DNA of 64,000 bases from Spirosoma panaciterrae DSM 21099 (GTDB taxonomy: Bacteria > Bacteroidota > Bacteroidia > Cytophagales > Spirosomataceae). The first letter of the stretch is position 1, and every line of letters starts with the position of its first letter. A model generated the notes under the pieces. The model worked only from the letters and a program-made list of their open reading frames with translations. It did no database searches and was not told where the DNA came from. Location of the stretch: contig NZ_KB893173.1 of NCBI RefSeq assembly GCF_000374025.1, forward strand, positions 460,508 to 524,507, written 5' to 3'. Both the position numbers and the translations under genes were made by a program. This document shows positions 1 to 9,009 of this stretch, in pieces.

Positions 1-1
1 C

Positions 2-940
2 ATTGCCAAAGGCTGTAATCTGATTGTTGCCCACCACCCTATTGTTTTTAAAGGGCTAAAAAAACTGAACGGTAAAAACTACGTAGAACGAACCGTCATC
101 AAAGCCATCAAACATGATGTCGCCATCTACGCAGCTCATACCAACTTAGACAATGTGGCGGGTGGAGTCAATTTTAAAATTGCCGAGAAACTACAACTAC
201 AGAACGTTCACATTCTGGCCCCAAAATCACAGGTCCTCAGCAAGCTAGTGACATTTGCCCCCATTGCTGCTACCCAACGAGTTCTGGAAGCGCTCTATGC
301 TGCCGGAGCCGGGCAAATCGGCGACTATAAAAATTGTAGCTTTCGTACAGAAGGCACGGGCACGTATCAACCAGGCGATGGAACAAATCCAGCTATTGGC
401 GAGGTCGGTGAGTACCACGAAGAAACCGAACATCGCATAGAAGTACTTTTTCCTACCCACCAGCAGGGACAGATCCTAACCGCTCTACGGCAGGCGCATC
501 CCTACGAAGAAGTGGCTTATTACCTGTCAACACTCGATAATCAGAATCTGGAAGTAGGTTCTGGAGCCATTGGCGAGTTGCCCGAACCCTTGTTAGGCAA
601 CGCATGGCTTTCGTATCTGAAGGAGCACATGCAGCTTAATCTTATCCGATACACCGCATTACCTACCCGTCCGATCCGACGTATTGCCGTTTGTGGGGGC
701 GTCGGTAGTTTTCTGCTTCCCGATGCCGTACGAGCAGGAGCCGATATTTTTGTTACAGCCGACTACAAGTATCACGAATTTTTTGACGCTGATAACCGCA
801 TTGGCATCTGCGATATTGGGCATTATGAAAGTGAGGTTTTTACGAAAGAGTTGATTAGCGGGCATTTGGCAAAAAAATTCACTACTTTTGCGGTAATTTT
901 ATCTGAAACGGATAACAATCCGGTTAGATACTTCATATAG
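2..940 (+). CDS. Nif3-like dinuclear metal centre protein, 5' truncated by window edge
   Basis: The reading frame is open from base 2 of the window, so the true start lies upstream. The N-terminal part carries the family motif HHPIVFKGLKK followed by AAHTNLD. A middle CutA/PII-like insert ends in HPYEEVAYYL. The C-terminal half has CGGVGSF, then FVTADYKYHEF and IGHYESE. The His, Asp and Glu residues of these motifs bind the two metal ions in Nif3 (DUF34/YbgI) proteins. The three-part layout matches the longer Nif3 type common in Bacteroidota. Family members are implicated in metal or GTP-cyclohydrolase-like chemistry, but the physiological reaction is not settled. The zinc-ribbon gene starts 17 bp downstream, the usual partner in this phylum, so the two probably form one operon. 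Confidence 0.93.
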   Translation: MAKGCNLIVAHHPIVFKGLKKLNGKNYVERTVIKAIKHDVAIYAAHTNLDNVAGGVNFKIAEKLQLQNVHILAPKSQVLSKLVTFAPIAATQRVLEALYAAGAGQIGDYKNCSFRTEGTGTYQPGDGTNPAIGEVGEYHEETEHRIEVLFPTHQQGQILTALRQAHPYEEVAYYLSTLDNQNLEVGSGAIGELPEPLLGNAWLSYLKEHMQLNLIRYTALPTRPIRRIAVCGGVGSFLLPDAVRAGADIFVTADYKYHEFFDADNRIGICDIGHYESEVFTKELISGHLAKKFTTFAVILSETDNNPVRYFI

Positions 941-957
941 CACTAACTATTTTCCGA

Positions 958-1713
958 ATGGAACTAACGATTGCGCAAAAATTAGACGCTCTCCTTAAAT
1001 TACAATCGCTTGATTCTCAACTAGATGAACTGATCAAAATTCGGGGAGGGCTTCCTGAAGAGGTTCGCGACCTGGAAGATGACATTGCTGGCTTTGAGAC
1101 TCGTATTGGCAAGTTTCAGGCAGAAATCAAAGCATTGGAAGAAGACATTGAGCGCAATCGCGTTGCGAAGAAAGATGCCGAAAAGCTGATTAACAAGTAC
1201 AAAGATCAGCAGATGAATGTCCGCAACAACCGTGAATTCGACGCTATTTCAAAAGAAATTGAATTACAGTCGCTCGAAATTGAACTGGTTGAAAAACGTG
1301 CCAACGAAGCTCAGTTTCGGGTACGTGGCAAAGAAGAGGAGATCAAAACAACTCAGGCCGCCCTCGATGAGCGCCGGGAAGATTTGAAAGCCAAAAAGCA
1401 GGAACTCGATCAAATCACCTCTGAGAGCCAGGAGGAAGAAAAGGAAATCATCAAGCAACGCGAATTGCAGGCAACTACGATTGAGCCTCGTCTGCTGAAC
1501 TCGTATAACAAAATTCGTGGCAACGCCCTCAATGGATTAGCCGTTGTTATTGTCAAACGAGGTGCCTGTGGTGGTTGCTTCAACGTAGTACCTCCCCAGC
1601 GGCAGGCCGACATCAAAGACAAAAAGAAGATTATTGTCTGCGAACATTGTGGTCGTATTCTGGCCGATGTAGAAGGCGTTCCCGAACCAGCCCCCGTTGG
1701 CCGTGGTCGGTAA
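958..1713 (+). CDS. Coiled-coil protein with C4 zinc ribbon (zf-RING_7 / COG1579)
   Basis: This 251-residue protein starts at an ATG 17 bp after the Nif3 stop. Residues from about 10 to 180 are charged and heptad-like, rich in Glu, Lys and Leu, and should form a long antiparallel coiled coil. The C-terminal part has two CxxC pairs, CGGC and CEHC, which make up the zinc ribbon of the COG1579 family. Members are thought to bind nucleic acid or act as scaffolds, but no enzymatic role is established. The pairing with Nif3 is conserved in many Bacteroidota and suggests a shared but unknown job. A strong hairpin at 1768-1797 probably ends this transcript. Confidence 0.9.
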   Translation: MELTIAQKLDALLKLQSLDSQLDELIKIRGGLPEEVRDLEDDIAGFETRIGKFQAEIKALEEDIERNRVAKKDAEKLINKYKDQQMNVRNNREFDAISKEIELQSLEIELVEKRANEAQFRVRGKEEEIKTTQAALDERREDLKAKKQELDQITSESQEEEKEIIKQRELQATTIEPRLLNSYNKIRGNALNGLAVVIVKRGACGGCFNVVPPQRQADIKDKKKIIVCEHCGRILADVEGVPEPAPVGRGR

Positions 1714-1767
1714 GCATTTCGCTCCAGAAACTGGCTATCTGCCCGCCATTTTAACGCATTGTTTATC

Positions 1768-1801
1768 AAAAGCACCGGGTTTAGGCCCGGTGCTTTTGTT
1801 T
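1768..1801 (+). terminator. Rho-independent terminator after the zinc-ribbon gene
   Basis: A perfect 12-bp stem, AAAAGCACCGGG (1768-1779) with CCCGGTGCTTTT (1786-1797), encloses a 6-nt loop. It lies 54 bp after the stop of the zinc-ribbon gene and ends in a T-rich stretch. It also overlaps the start of the following TPR reading frame. Confidence 0.8.
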
Positions 1802-3247
1802 CTATTTCTCGGTCTTTCAACTCAGCTTACGGCCCAGGATTTCTCCTGGACTCCGGCCTTACATCGGTCTTACACCGACCTGCAAAAACTCAAAGTGCAG
1901 TCGGCTCAGCAACTGCTGGCCCGTGAAAGCCCCCATAATGGCATCCGCATTTTTCTGGACGACTATGCTGATATGATCCTGCTCGTCACTACCGACGACG
2001 AGAAAGCCTTCGCCCGGTTGAGCGATCGGGAAACTGAACGGCTCGATGCCTTAAACGATCTGGATAGTAAGTCACCCTGGCAACGGGTTGCTCTGGCCGA
2101 AGTAAGGCTGCACTGGGCTTTTGCCAAACTCAAATTCGGAAAAGAGATCAGTGCCTGTTGGGATGTGATTAAAGCCTACAAGCTTTTGGTCGAAAACCAG
2201 AAGCTGTTTCCCGACTTCCTGCCCACCTACAAATCACTGGGTACGTTGCACATTATGATTGGTTCCGTACCCGATAATTATGTTTGGGTCGCCCATTTAC
2301 TGGGTTTGCGTGGAACCATCAAGCAAGGCCAGCAGGAATTAGTACGTGCCCAGCAAGACTCTGTATTTCGGCTGGAAACCCGCCTGATCGACCTTATGGT
2401 ACGAGCTTATGTCCTGAAATTTACCGATTACGACAGCCAGACATTACAACAACTTATTAACGACAATACAGACAATCTACTCCTTCACTTTTTTGGTGCC
2501 ACCATAGAGCAGAAAGCGGGGCATAGTGAACAGGCTCTTACTTACCTATTGAAACGACCTACTGGTCCAGCCTATCAGACGTTGCCAATTATCGAAAACA
2601 TCCTGGGTGATATCTATCTGCAAAAAGGCGAATATGTTTCAGCAACCGCTCATTTTCAGCGCTTTCTTGATACCTACAGAGGTCAAAATTTCCTGAAGGA
2701 TTCGTATTACAAACTATTTCTGTGCCACTGGCTTGCCAACGATGTGGATGCCCAAAGCCGACCGTTTCTGGAGAAAGTACTCACCACTGGACGCACCACG
2801 GTAGAATCCGATAAGGCTGCCCAAAAATTTGCCGAAGCGTACGCCAAAAAGGGAGCATCTGCCAATCAGAAGGTGCTAATGCGAGCCCGACTGGCGTCTG
2901 ATGGCGGGTTTACGGATATTGCACTGGCGTATCTTCGGCCCTATGATGAAGCTAAATTTGCTTCTACTGCCGAAAAAGCAGAATACAATTACCGAATGGG
3001 TCGCATCTACCAGCGACGAGATGAGCCGGATGCCGCTATTTCTTTTCTCAACCGGGCCATAGTCCTCAGTGAACCGGCAGGCTTGTCTTTCGGGGCAACA
3101 GCGGCTTTACAGCTAGGGTATATTTATCAACAAAAAAACGACCGAACACGAGCCCGGTCGTTTTTTCAGAAAGCACTTAGCTTCAAACGTCATGAATATA
3201 AAAACAGCATCGACAATAAAGCAAGAGCGGCATTAAGTCAGTTGTAG
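1790..3247 (+). CDS. Tetratricopeptide repeat protein, probably exported
   Basis: The product is a helical-repeat protein of about 485 residues. Clear TPR units sit near the C terminus (AEYNYRMGRIYQRRDEPDAA and AALQLGYIYQQKNDRTRAR), with weaker helical pairs before them. The N terminus reads LLFLFLGLSTQLTAQ, a hydrophobic stretch ending in an AQ-type signal peptidase site. No ATG lies near the start. In-frame candidates are TTG 1697, GTG 1703, GTG 1790 and TTG 1796. I chose GTG 1790 because a terminator hairpin (1768-1797) precedes it and the signal sequence begins there, but this start is uncertain. The signal peptide would lack the usual basic residues, so an upstream start remains possible. 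A second terminator-like hairpin lies inside the 3' coding part. Function unknown. Confidence 0.8.
   Translation: MLLFLFLGLSTQLTAQDFSWTPALHRSYTDLQKLKVQSAQQLLARESPHNGIRIFLDDYADMILLVTTDDEKAFARLSDRETERLDALNDLDSKSPWQRVALAEVRLHWAFAKLKFGKEISACWDVIKAYKLLVENQKLFPDFLPTYKSLGTLHIMIGSVPDNYVWVAHLLGLRGTIKQGQQELVRAQQDSVFRLETRLIDLMVRAYVLKFTDYDSQTLQQLINDNTDNLLLHFFGATIEQKAGHSEQALTYLLKRPTGPAYQTLPIIENILGDIYLQKGEYVSATAHFQRFLDTYRGQNFLKDSYYKLFLCHWLANDVDAQSRPFLEKVLTTGRTTVESDKAAQKFAEAYAKKGASANQKVLMRARLASDGGFTDIALAYLRPYDEAKFASTAEKAEYNYRMGRIYQRRDEPDAAISFLNRAIVLSEPAGLSFGATAALQLGYIYQQKNDRTRARSFFQKALSFKRHEYKNSIDNKARAALSQL
3133..3166 (+). terminator. Terminator-like hairpin inside the TPR coding sequence
   Basis: AAAAAACGACCG (3133-3144) pairs perfectly with CGGTCGTTTTTT (3155-3166) around a 10-nt loop, giving a 12-bp stem with a six-T tail. 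By shape it is a rho-independent terminator, yet it encodes a normal TPR helix about 80 bp before the stop codon. Whether it stops transcription is unknown. Confidence 0.45.
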
Positions 3248-3299
3248 CGCATTGAAATTTTCGGTTACAACCAGTTTTTATAAACCGACCATTTTATAA

Positions 3300-4487
3300 C
3301 TACTCCAGTGCGGCTACGCCTGGCAACGTTTTGCCTTCCATGTATTCGAGCAGGGCACCCCCACCTGTCGAAACGTAGCTAACCCGATCTCCATAGCCAG
3401 CCTGATTGACAGCCGATGCCGAATCGCCACCACCAATGAGGGAGAATGCGCCATTTTCTTCCGTTGCTTTTACAACAGCTTCGGCAATGGCGTTCGTGCC
3501 ATGCGCAAAATTTTCAAACTCAAACACACCCATTGGGCCATTCCAGAGAATTGTTTTCGAATTCAAAACAACGTCGGTAAAAAGCTTGATGGTTTCAGGC
3601 CCGATGTCCAGACCTTCCCAGCCATCAGGAATCTCGCCCGTAGCTACTACCTGCCGGTTGGCATCGTTTGAAAAATTATCGGCACAGAGGTTATCGAGGG
3701 GCATATAGATCTTCACGCCTTTCTCCTCTGCTTTTTTCAGTAAGTCGAGTGCCAGTTCCTGTTTGTCGGCTTCGAGCAGCGATTTCCCGATCTGGCCACC
3801 CTGTGCTTTCGTAAAGGTATAGGTCATCCCTCCGCCAATGATCAGGTTATCGACCTTATCCAGCAACTTCTCGATAATAAGAATTTTGTCGGAGATTTTA
3901 GCGCCACCCATGATAGCCGTAAAAGGCCGTTCTGCATTTTCGAGTACCTTTTTGGCGTTATCAAGCTCAGCCTGCATCACATAACCGGCTACGCGATCTG
4001 TAAAAAACTGCCCCATAACGGCCGTGCTGGCATGCGCCCGGTGTGCTGTACCAAAGGCATCATTTACCCAGACATCACCCAGTTTGGCAAGTTTTTCGGC
4101 AAAAGCCACATCGCCTTTCTCTTCTTCTTTGTAGAAGCGCAGGTTTTCGAGGAGCAGGATTTCGCCCGGTTGCAGACTGGCAGCCAGATCGGTAGCCGAC
4201 TGTCCGATGCAATCGTCAGCAAATTTCACCTCACGGCCAAACGCTTCGTTCAGAGCAGGTAGGATATGTTTTAAGGAATATTTCTCTTCGGGACCACCCT
4301 TCGGCCGACCCAGGTGCGACATCAAAATGGCAGCGCCACCATCGTTAACAATTTTCATCACCGTCGGAATGGTCGCCTTAATGCGCGTATCGTCGGTAAT
4401 ATGATATTCTTTGTCGAGGGGCACATTGAAGTCAACCCGGACCAGGGCTTTCTTCCCGGCAAAATTGTAGGAATCTACGGTTTTCAT
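3300..4487 (-). CDS. pgk: Phosphoglycerate kinase
   Basis: This 395-residue protein is full length for PGK. It converts 1,3-bisphosphoglycerate and ADP to 3-phosphoglycerate and ATP in glycolysis, and runs in reverse in gluconeogenesis. The N-terminal domain has VDFNVPLD and SHLGRPKG, the 3-phosphoglycerate-binding region. The C-terminal domain has [10 protein letters not shown], the glycine-rich [19 protein letters not shown] and [10 protein letters not shown], the nucleotide-binding loop. The gene is convergent with the TPR gene and stands alone. A good Bacteroidota promoter lies about 30 bp upstream of the ATG (4519-4548, minus strand), as expected for an independently expressed housekeeping gene. 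Cytoplasmic. Confidence 0.98.
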   Translation of the reverse strand: MKTVDSYNFAGKKALVRVDFNVPLDKEYHITDDTRIKATIPTVMKIVNDGGAAILMSHLGRPKGGPEEKYSLKHILPALNEAFGREVKFADDCIGQSATDLAASLQPGEILLLENLRFYKEEEKGDVAFAEKLAKLGDVWVNDAFGTAHRAHASTAVMGQFFTDRVAGYVMQAELDNAKKVLENAERPFTAIMGGAKISDKILIIEKLLDKVDNLIIGGGMTYTFTKAQGGQIGKSLLEADKQELALDLLKKAEEKGVKIYMPLDNLCADNFSNDANRQVVATGEIPDGWEGLDIGPETIKLFTDVVLNSKTILWNGPMGVFEFENFAHGTNAIAEAVVKATEENGAFSLIGGGDSASAVNQAGYGDRVSYVSTGGGALLEYMEGKTLPGVAALE

Positions 4488-4518
4488 GCGACTGCGTATG
4501 GTCGTTGGTTTGCGGGGC

Positions 4519-4548
4519 CAAACTTAGCAGTTTTTCAGCAGACACAAA
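4519..4548 (-). promoter_or_regulatory. Bacteroidota-type promoter of pgk
   Basis: Read on the minus strand, TTTG (4548-4545) is followed after 18 nt by TAAGTTTG (4526-4519), matching the -33 TTTG / -7 TAnnTTTG consensus of the Bacteroidota primary sigma factor. Transcription would begin near 4512, giving a leader of about 25 nt before the pgk ATG. Confidence 0.65.
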
Positions 4549-4703
4549 CAGGAAGTTTGCGCTTATGTTATGAAGGCACACCAAAGATGCTACCCATCCT
4601 GGTTTCAAACTTAGGTAATTCGCAGGGTTGTAAAGTCGCTTGGGTATGGGTCCATGCGCTTTTCTCCGAAACCGCCATCCCAACTTTCCAGCATTTTTAC
4701 ACC

Positions 4704-5891
4704 TCAGTAGGTACCTTCACTACCCCCACCTCCAAAATTCCCACCACCAAAACGCAAATCGTTTTTGGGTTGCTGGGCTGCTCCGGCTGCCTGAACAGCC
4801 GCAACGGTTGCTGCATTCAGGAAAAACGCATCGGGCGAATCATCATCCGGGGCATCGGTAAAGCCATATTTTGGTTCACTCAAGTAGCGAATACACCCTA
4901 CGGCAATCCCGATCAGAAGGAATCCTCCAATTGTCAGAGCAACGTTGAGAGGCACCAGAGCGGTATAGTCATGCAGGGTTATAACCGCAGCGATTAAGCC
5001 AAGAACACCCAGAATCAGCAGCATTCGATTCCGCCTGCGCAATCCCTGCCACAAATAAATCCCCGGAATCAAAAACGTCAATACCCAGAATAACCACGCC
5101 AGCGAAATCTGGGGAGCTTCTGACAAATGTAGGCTGGTTGGACTAGCCCGAAGCAACAAGCCATTCAACTCACGAACCACGAAATAATTACCACTGGCGG
5201 CCAACACAACGAGTGAAATCCACTGAGCCAGATTAAGTGGATCGGTATAATACACCTCTCTGGGATTTTGTAGCATAAATTGTCTGACGGTCAGGTAAAT
5301 CAATACCGAAATACCCATCATAACAAAGGGCAATGCATCTTTCCCCCAACTATAGTTTAGCAATCCATCGAAAATGCCCGTATAAAACGTACCGAGCGTA
5401 AAAAGTGCTATCAGGGTGTCGCCAAAATAAATCAGGACCAGGACGAGTACAGGAAGTGTTAAAAAGCAATGCTCGGCTGTCGATAGCCCGTTGGGCAATA
5501 GCTGGTTAAAACCAAATGCCAGAAAACCCGCTGTAGTGACCACAAACGCATTATCGATCCCGTTCCGATACAGCAACTTGCGCTTAATGAGGAATTGTCC
5601 GACTACCCCTATCCCGATCCCTGATAAGATATTGAAGAGGGCATAGGTTGTTGACACGGAAAAGATCGAAAACATACTGGCCGGTAATAAGTAGCAGGCT
5701 AGTATGGCTACCGTTGTGAACAAAAACAGACCGATTTCAAGAAAACCGTTCGTCTGGCGAAATTCGACGGGATAGGTATTCCGAATCGCTTCCATCTGAT
5801 TGTCTGAGATCAGTTGCTGCCGATGCCAGCGTTCGGCCTGTGCCAGAACCTCCCGGTTATAAATCCACTGCTCGTTATAAGCCTTTATCAT
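4704..5891 (-). CDS. Polytopic membrane protein, DUF4401/DUF2157-like
   Basis: The product is a 395-residue integral membrane protein. A soluble N-terminal stretch of about 50 residues (WIYNREVLAQAERWHRQQLIS) precedes about ten hydrophobic segments, and the C-terminal tail is glycine-rich (FGGGNFGGGGSEGTY). The N-terminal helical element followed by many helices resembles DUF2157/DUF4401 proteins, whose function is unknown. Its start overlaps the stop of the upstream gene by four bases (ATGA), so the two membrane proteins are translationally coupled and probably work together. No catalytic motif is visible. Confidence 0.75.
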   Translation of the reverse strand: MIKAYNEQWIYNREVLAQAERWHRQQLISDNQMEAIRNTYPVEFRQTNGFLEIGLFLFTTVAILACYLLPASMFSIFSVSTTYALFNILSGIGIGVVGQFLIKRKLLYRNGIDNAFVVTTAGFLAFGFNQLLPNGLSTAEHCFLTLPVLVLVLIYFGDTLIALFTLGTFYTGIFDGLLNYSWGKDALPFVMMGISVLIYLTVRQFMLQNPREVYYTDPLNLAQWISLVVLAASGNYFVVRELNGLLLRASPTSLHLSEAPQISLAWLFWVLTFLIPGIYLWQGLRRRNRMLLILGVLGLIAAVITLHDYTALVPLNVALTIGGFLLIGIAVGCIRYLSEPKYGFTDAPDDDSPDAFFLNAATVAAVQAAGAAQQPKNDLRFGGGNFGGGGSEGTY

Positions 5892-6856
5892 TTCGCACTG
5901 CGTTTAGGTAGCTGGCTCATCAGGTAATATACCAGGGCAATACCGGTCAAAATAAAATACCAGTAATACGCTTCATCGTCCAGATGCAAATAGTGGAAAA
6001 ACAGATAGGTAGCTCCAATATATCCATACACCACGCTCATCAGCAGAAACAGGAACGACTGCTCCTGCCGGGCAAACCGATCCAACACAACACAAGCCGC
6101 AGCCAGGCCGACCGTAAATCCAATACGCAGCTCATCAAAATTGAATAGTCCGCCCAACAGGGCCACCATCAGCAGGTTACCGGCCATGGTCAGATAGGTA
6201 TAGGTAAAGTGCGCTTTGATCTGTTTCCGCTGTAGCCCAAGCGCCACGGCAATCAATACCAGCGATAGACCGATTGCTGAAAAGACGGTAGTCCGATCAA
6301 AAAAGTTGGTTTTAAAATACAGTTCAAGTGGCCGAACAGTAACCCCTACCCACGAAATCAACGCCGTTAGAGCCATTCCCAAAATACCCCGATGATCAAA
6401 CCGATACGCAATTGGCAGAAATAGTAAAGCAGGCAGGAGGGTCACCAAACCATATCGTTCACCAAACACGTTGTATGCATACTGGGCATAACCTTCGAGG
6501 GTGAGAAACAACAGGCAAGCCAGAATCAGGGCATAATCGCCAAATGTAGATCGGCTTTTTGTTTCGCGAAGGGTCCAGTCGGGTCGGTACCGCCAGGCAA
6601 AGAAAAAGCTCCCGAAGCAAGCCGAAGCAATAGCTACCAGTAACGCTCCGTGGCCAATTTGATCGAAGTTATCATACACCAGCAACCCTAAACCCGAACT
6701 CAGCAACAGGATGCCGATATACAACATGGATCGAAGCTCCCAGTGAACAGAAAATGGCTTTTCTCGTTCAATAGCGGCTATTTTAACCTGCTGATCTGCT
6801 GGCAAAATACCTTGCTTATTCAACTCAGTAAGCACGTCGGCTGGGGACATAAACAC
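5888..6856 (-). CDS. DUF2157 domain membrane protein
   Basis: This 322-residue protein begins with a soluble segment (SPADVLTELNKQGILPADQQVKIAAI) typical of DUF2157, followed by about nine transmembrane helices from SMLYIGILLLSSGLGLLVYDNF onward. It is the first gene of a two-gene minus-strand operon and overlaps the next gene by four bases. Its function is not known, and the tandem of two similar proteins suggests a heteromeric membrane complex (inference). The start could be either of the first two Met codons (MFM). Confidence 0.8.
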   Translation of the reverse strand: MFMSPADVLTELNKQGILPADQQVKIAAIEREKPFSVHWELRSMLYIGILLLSSGLGLLVYDNFDQIGHGALLVAIASACFGSFFFAWRYRPDWTLRETKSRSTFGDYALILACLLFLTLEGYAQYAYNVFGERYGLVTLLPALLFLPIAYRFDHRGILGMALTALISWVGVTVRPLELYFKTNFFDRTTVFSAIGLSLVLIAVALGLQRKQIKAHFTYTYLTMAGNLLMVALLGGLFNFDELRIGFTVGLAAACVVLDRFARQEQSFLFLLMSVVYGYIGATYLFFHYLHLDDEAYYWYFILTGIALVYYLMSQLPKRSAK

Positions 6857-6938
6857 TTGTTTTTTTGTTATATTAAGCAGGTGGGAACCACGCAGGGTGG
6901 TGGCTCTCCATCGGTATGCCGCATCACCGCTTTACCAC

Positions 6939-8627
6939 ATGGTTGGACGACAAAAAGTTATACTTACCCCTCGTTATTACCTCGACAATTTCCGGTATGT
7001 GCTGGACTTTGTCAAACGGCTCTACGGTAGTTTATTAAACGAAGCTGAATGGGCTTTTGTGCATCGGTTCGAAGCCCTCAGCCTGGATGCACAATGTTTA
7101 TATGTACGATTCAGCAACCGCAAAGGACTCTTTTTTCGCGTAAACAAACTACAGTATGCTGAAATAACTGACCTACCGGCTGCGGCCAGCGAACTCCTCA
7201 ACGCTGGTTTTATTGAGCCACTATCTGCCAGTCACACACATTTAGGTGAAGAGGCTCTGGGCGTTTTCACCAAACCGGAACTTCTCGAGCTTCTGCCACT
7301 CGAACCTGAAGAAATCAGGCCATTAGCGAAAGAGAAGAAGGAAACTGTCATTCGGTATGCCCTGCAAGAACTGGATTTCGGCGAAATTGTTACGAGCCTG
7401 ACTACGCATGAAACAGTCGTCAAGATGAATTTCGAAGCCGAAGGTATGATGATCAAATACCTGTTTTTTGGCAACCGAAGCGGCAGCATGACGGAGTTTG
7501 TTGTGCGCGATCTGGGCATGGTTAACTTCGAGCGGTACGACGAAAGTAAACTTACGGCACGCTTCCGAACCCGCAAAGAGGTAGAAGACAAGCTGCTTAT
7601 CTCGCTCACCAACGAAGAATTCCACGATCTGAAAGAAGCCGAGACCCCAGCCGACGATATTTACAATTGGTTTCTGAACTGGAATGAAACCCGTCCTGAA
7701 CTAACCGAAATCGCTATTCCGGGTTATCAGAAACTGGTATGCCGAGTAGGCGGTTTTCTGGAACGACAGAAATTGCCAGAGCAGGCCCTGTCGGTATACG
7801 AACTCTCTGACCGGGTACCTGCCCGCGAGCGTCGTGTCCGGCTGTTGTTCCGCAATGGGTCTGTCGATGAAGCCCTGGCGCTCTGCGACGAAATCGCTCT
7901 GAATCCACTCAATGCAGAGGAACGGTATTTTGCGAACGACTTCCGGGATAAGATTCTGAGTGTGGGCGAAAAAAAACGCCCTCGTAAAGCCACAACCCGC
8001 TTCCTGCTCGATGCGGAGAGTGTCAACATTCCGGTGGCCTATCGACATCATGTGGAAGCGGGGGTCATGAATTACTACCTGGAGCAGGAATTCGATGCCG
8101 CCTTTACTGAAAACTACCCCTGGCGTGGTCTGTTCGGACTGGTTTTCTGGGACATTATCTATGATGCGAACGTATCGGCTATTCACCATCCGCTCCAACG
8201 CGCTCCATCGGATTTCTATCTACCCGACTTTTACCTGAAACGTGAAGATTTACTAAAAAAACGTCTGGCTGAACTAACCACTCCCGACGACTGGCGACGG
8301 CATACCGGCCGGATGTTCAACGCAAAATACGGCATTACGAACGTACTGGTCGACTGGTCAGACGAGTTATTGACGCTAGTCCAGCGTATTATCGACCTAT
8401 TGTCGGTTGATCAATTACGGCTGATTCTTCTGGAAATGGCCCGCAACGTACGCGAACATACACGCGGTTTTCCGGATCTGCTGATCTGGAGCGAACAGGG
8501 CCAATATGAATTTGTTGAAGTCAAATCCCCGACTGACCACCTTGGCCCTCAGCAACTTCACTGGTTAGAATTTTTTCAAACAATTGGTGTACATGGAAAG
8601 GTGGTACGCGTAATTTGGGAAGCCTAG
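6939..8627 (+). CDS. FAN1-like VRR-NUC domain nuclease
   Basis: The 562-residue protein ends in a VRR-NUC module with GFPDLLIW (Asp513) and EFVEVKSP (Glu527, Lys529), a PD-(D/E)xK active site. HLGPQQLHWLEFF follows, where family members keep Gln and Trp. Length and order match bacterial FAN1: an N-terminal HTH-like region, a middle helical/TPR-like part and a C-terminal nuclease. FAN1 cuts 5'-flap DNA and helps unhook interstrand crosslinks, so a repair role is likely. I chose ATG 6939 (MVGRQKVIL) over GTG 6897 because the extra 14 residues look non-conserved. It is divergent from the DUF2157 operon. It is probably monocistronic, since the next gene begins 46 bp later and looks unrelated. Confidence 0.9.
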   Translation: MVGRQKVILTPRYYLDNFRYVLDFVKRLYGSLLNEAEWAFVHRFEALSLDAQCLYVRFSNRKGLFFRVNKLQYAEITDLPAAASELLNAGFIEPLSASHTHLGEEALGVFTKPELLELLPLEPEEIRPLAKEKKETVIRYALQELDFGEIVTSLTTHETVVKMNFEAEGMMIKYLFFGNRSGSMTEFVVRDLGMVNFERYDESKLTARFRTRKEVEDKLLISLTNEEFHDLKEAETPADDIYNWFLNWNETRPELTEIAIPGYQKLVCRVGGFLERQKLPEQALSVYELSDRVPARERRVRLLFRNGSVDEALALCDEIALNPLNAEERYFANDFRDKILSVGEKKRPRKATTRFLLDAESVNIPVAYRHHVEAGVMNYYLEQEFDAAFTENYPWRGLFGLVFWDIIYDANVSAIHHPLQRAPSDFYLPDFYLKREDLLKKRLAELTTPDDWRRHTGRMFNAKYGITNVLVDWSDELLTLVQRIIDLLSVDQLRLILLEMARNVREHTRGFPDLLIWSEQGQYEFVEVKSPTDHLGPQQLHWLEFFQTIGVHGKVVRVIWEA

Positions 8628-8673
8628 TTGTCAAATAATTTCATGTTTTCGTGACTAAATTGATCGATTCGAC

Positions 8674-8922
8674 ATGAAAATAATTCGCCAATATGCCTTC
8701 CCTCACGACCAAGTCATTCAAGTAAAGGTTCCAAAAGAATTCGATGAGCAACAAGTTGAAATCCAGGTGATTCTTGTTGAGGATCCTGACCACCCAAAAA
8801 ACGTGAAGAATGGTACTGGACTAGGGCATTTAGTGGGGAAATACAAGCACTATACGCAGCAGCAAAACGAAGCTATAGATCAGGAAATACGCGATTTTGA
8901 GAGATTCATAGGAAAGACCTAG
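8674..8922 (+). CDS. Small hypothetical protein, antitoxin-like
   Basis: This 82-residue protein starts MKIIRQYAFPHDQVIQVKVPKEF. It begins with beta strands (VIQVKVPKEF, VEIQVILVED) and ends in a charged helix (NEAIDQEIRDFERFIG). That layout resembles small VapB/DUF2281-like antitoxins, but I see no diagnostic motif. No toxin gene follows: the next 87 bp hold only short frames before the convergent methyltransferase gene. It may be a solitary regulator or the remnant of a toxin-antitoxin pair. Confidence 0.6.
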   Translation: MKIIRQYAFPHDQVIQVKVPKEFDEQQVEIQVILVEDPDHPKNVKNGTGLGHLVGKYKHYTQQQNEAIDQEIRDFERFIGKT

Positions 8923-9009
8923 CTCATAGATATGAATATTGTTACCAAAACAATGCGTGGTCAGCTTTCCTGAGCATACTCAGTTTGAAATCCATCAATC
9001 AGTTAAAAA

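Noticed and set aside
4314..4997. Long plus-strand frame opposite pgk and the DUF4401-like gene
   Set aside because: It runs across two real genes on the other strand and has the codon and Cys content of a shadow frame.
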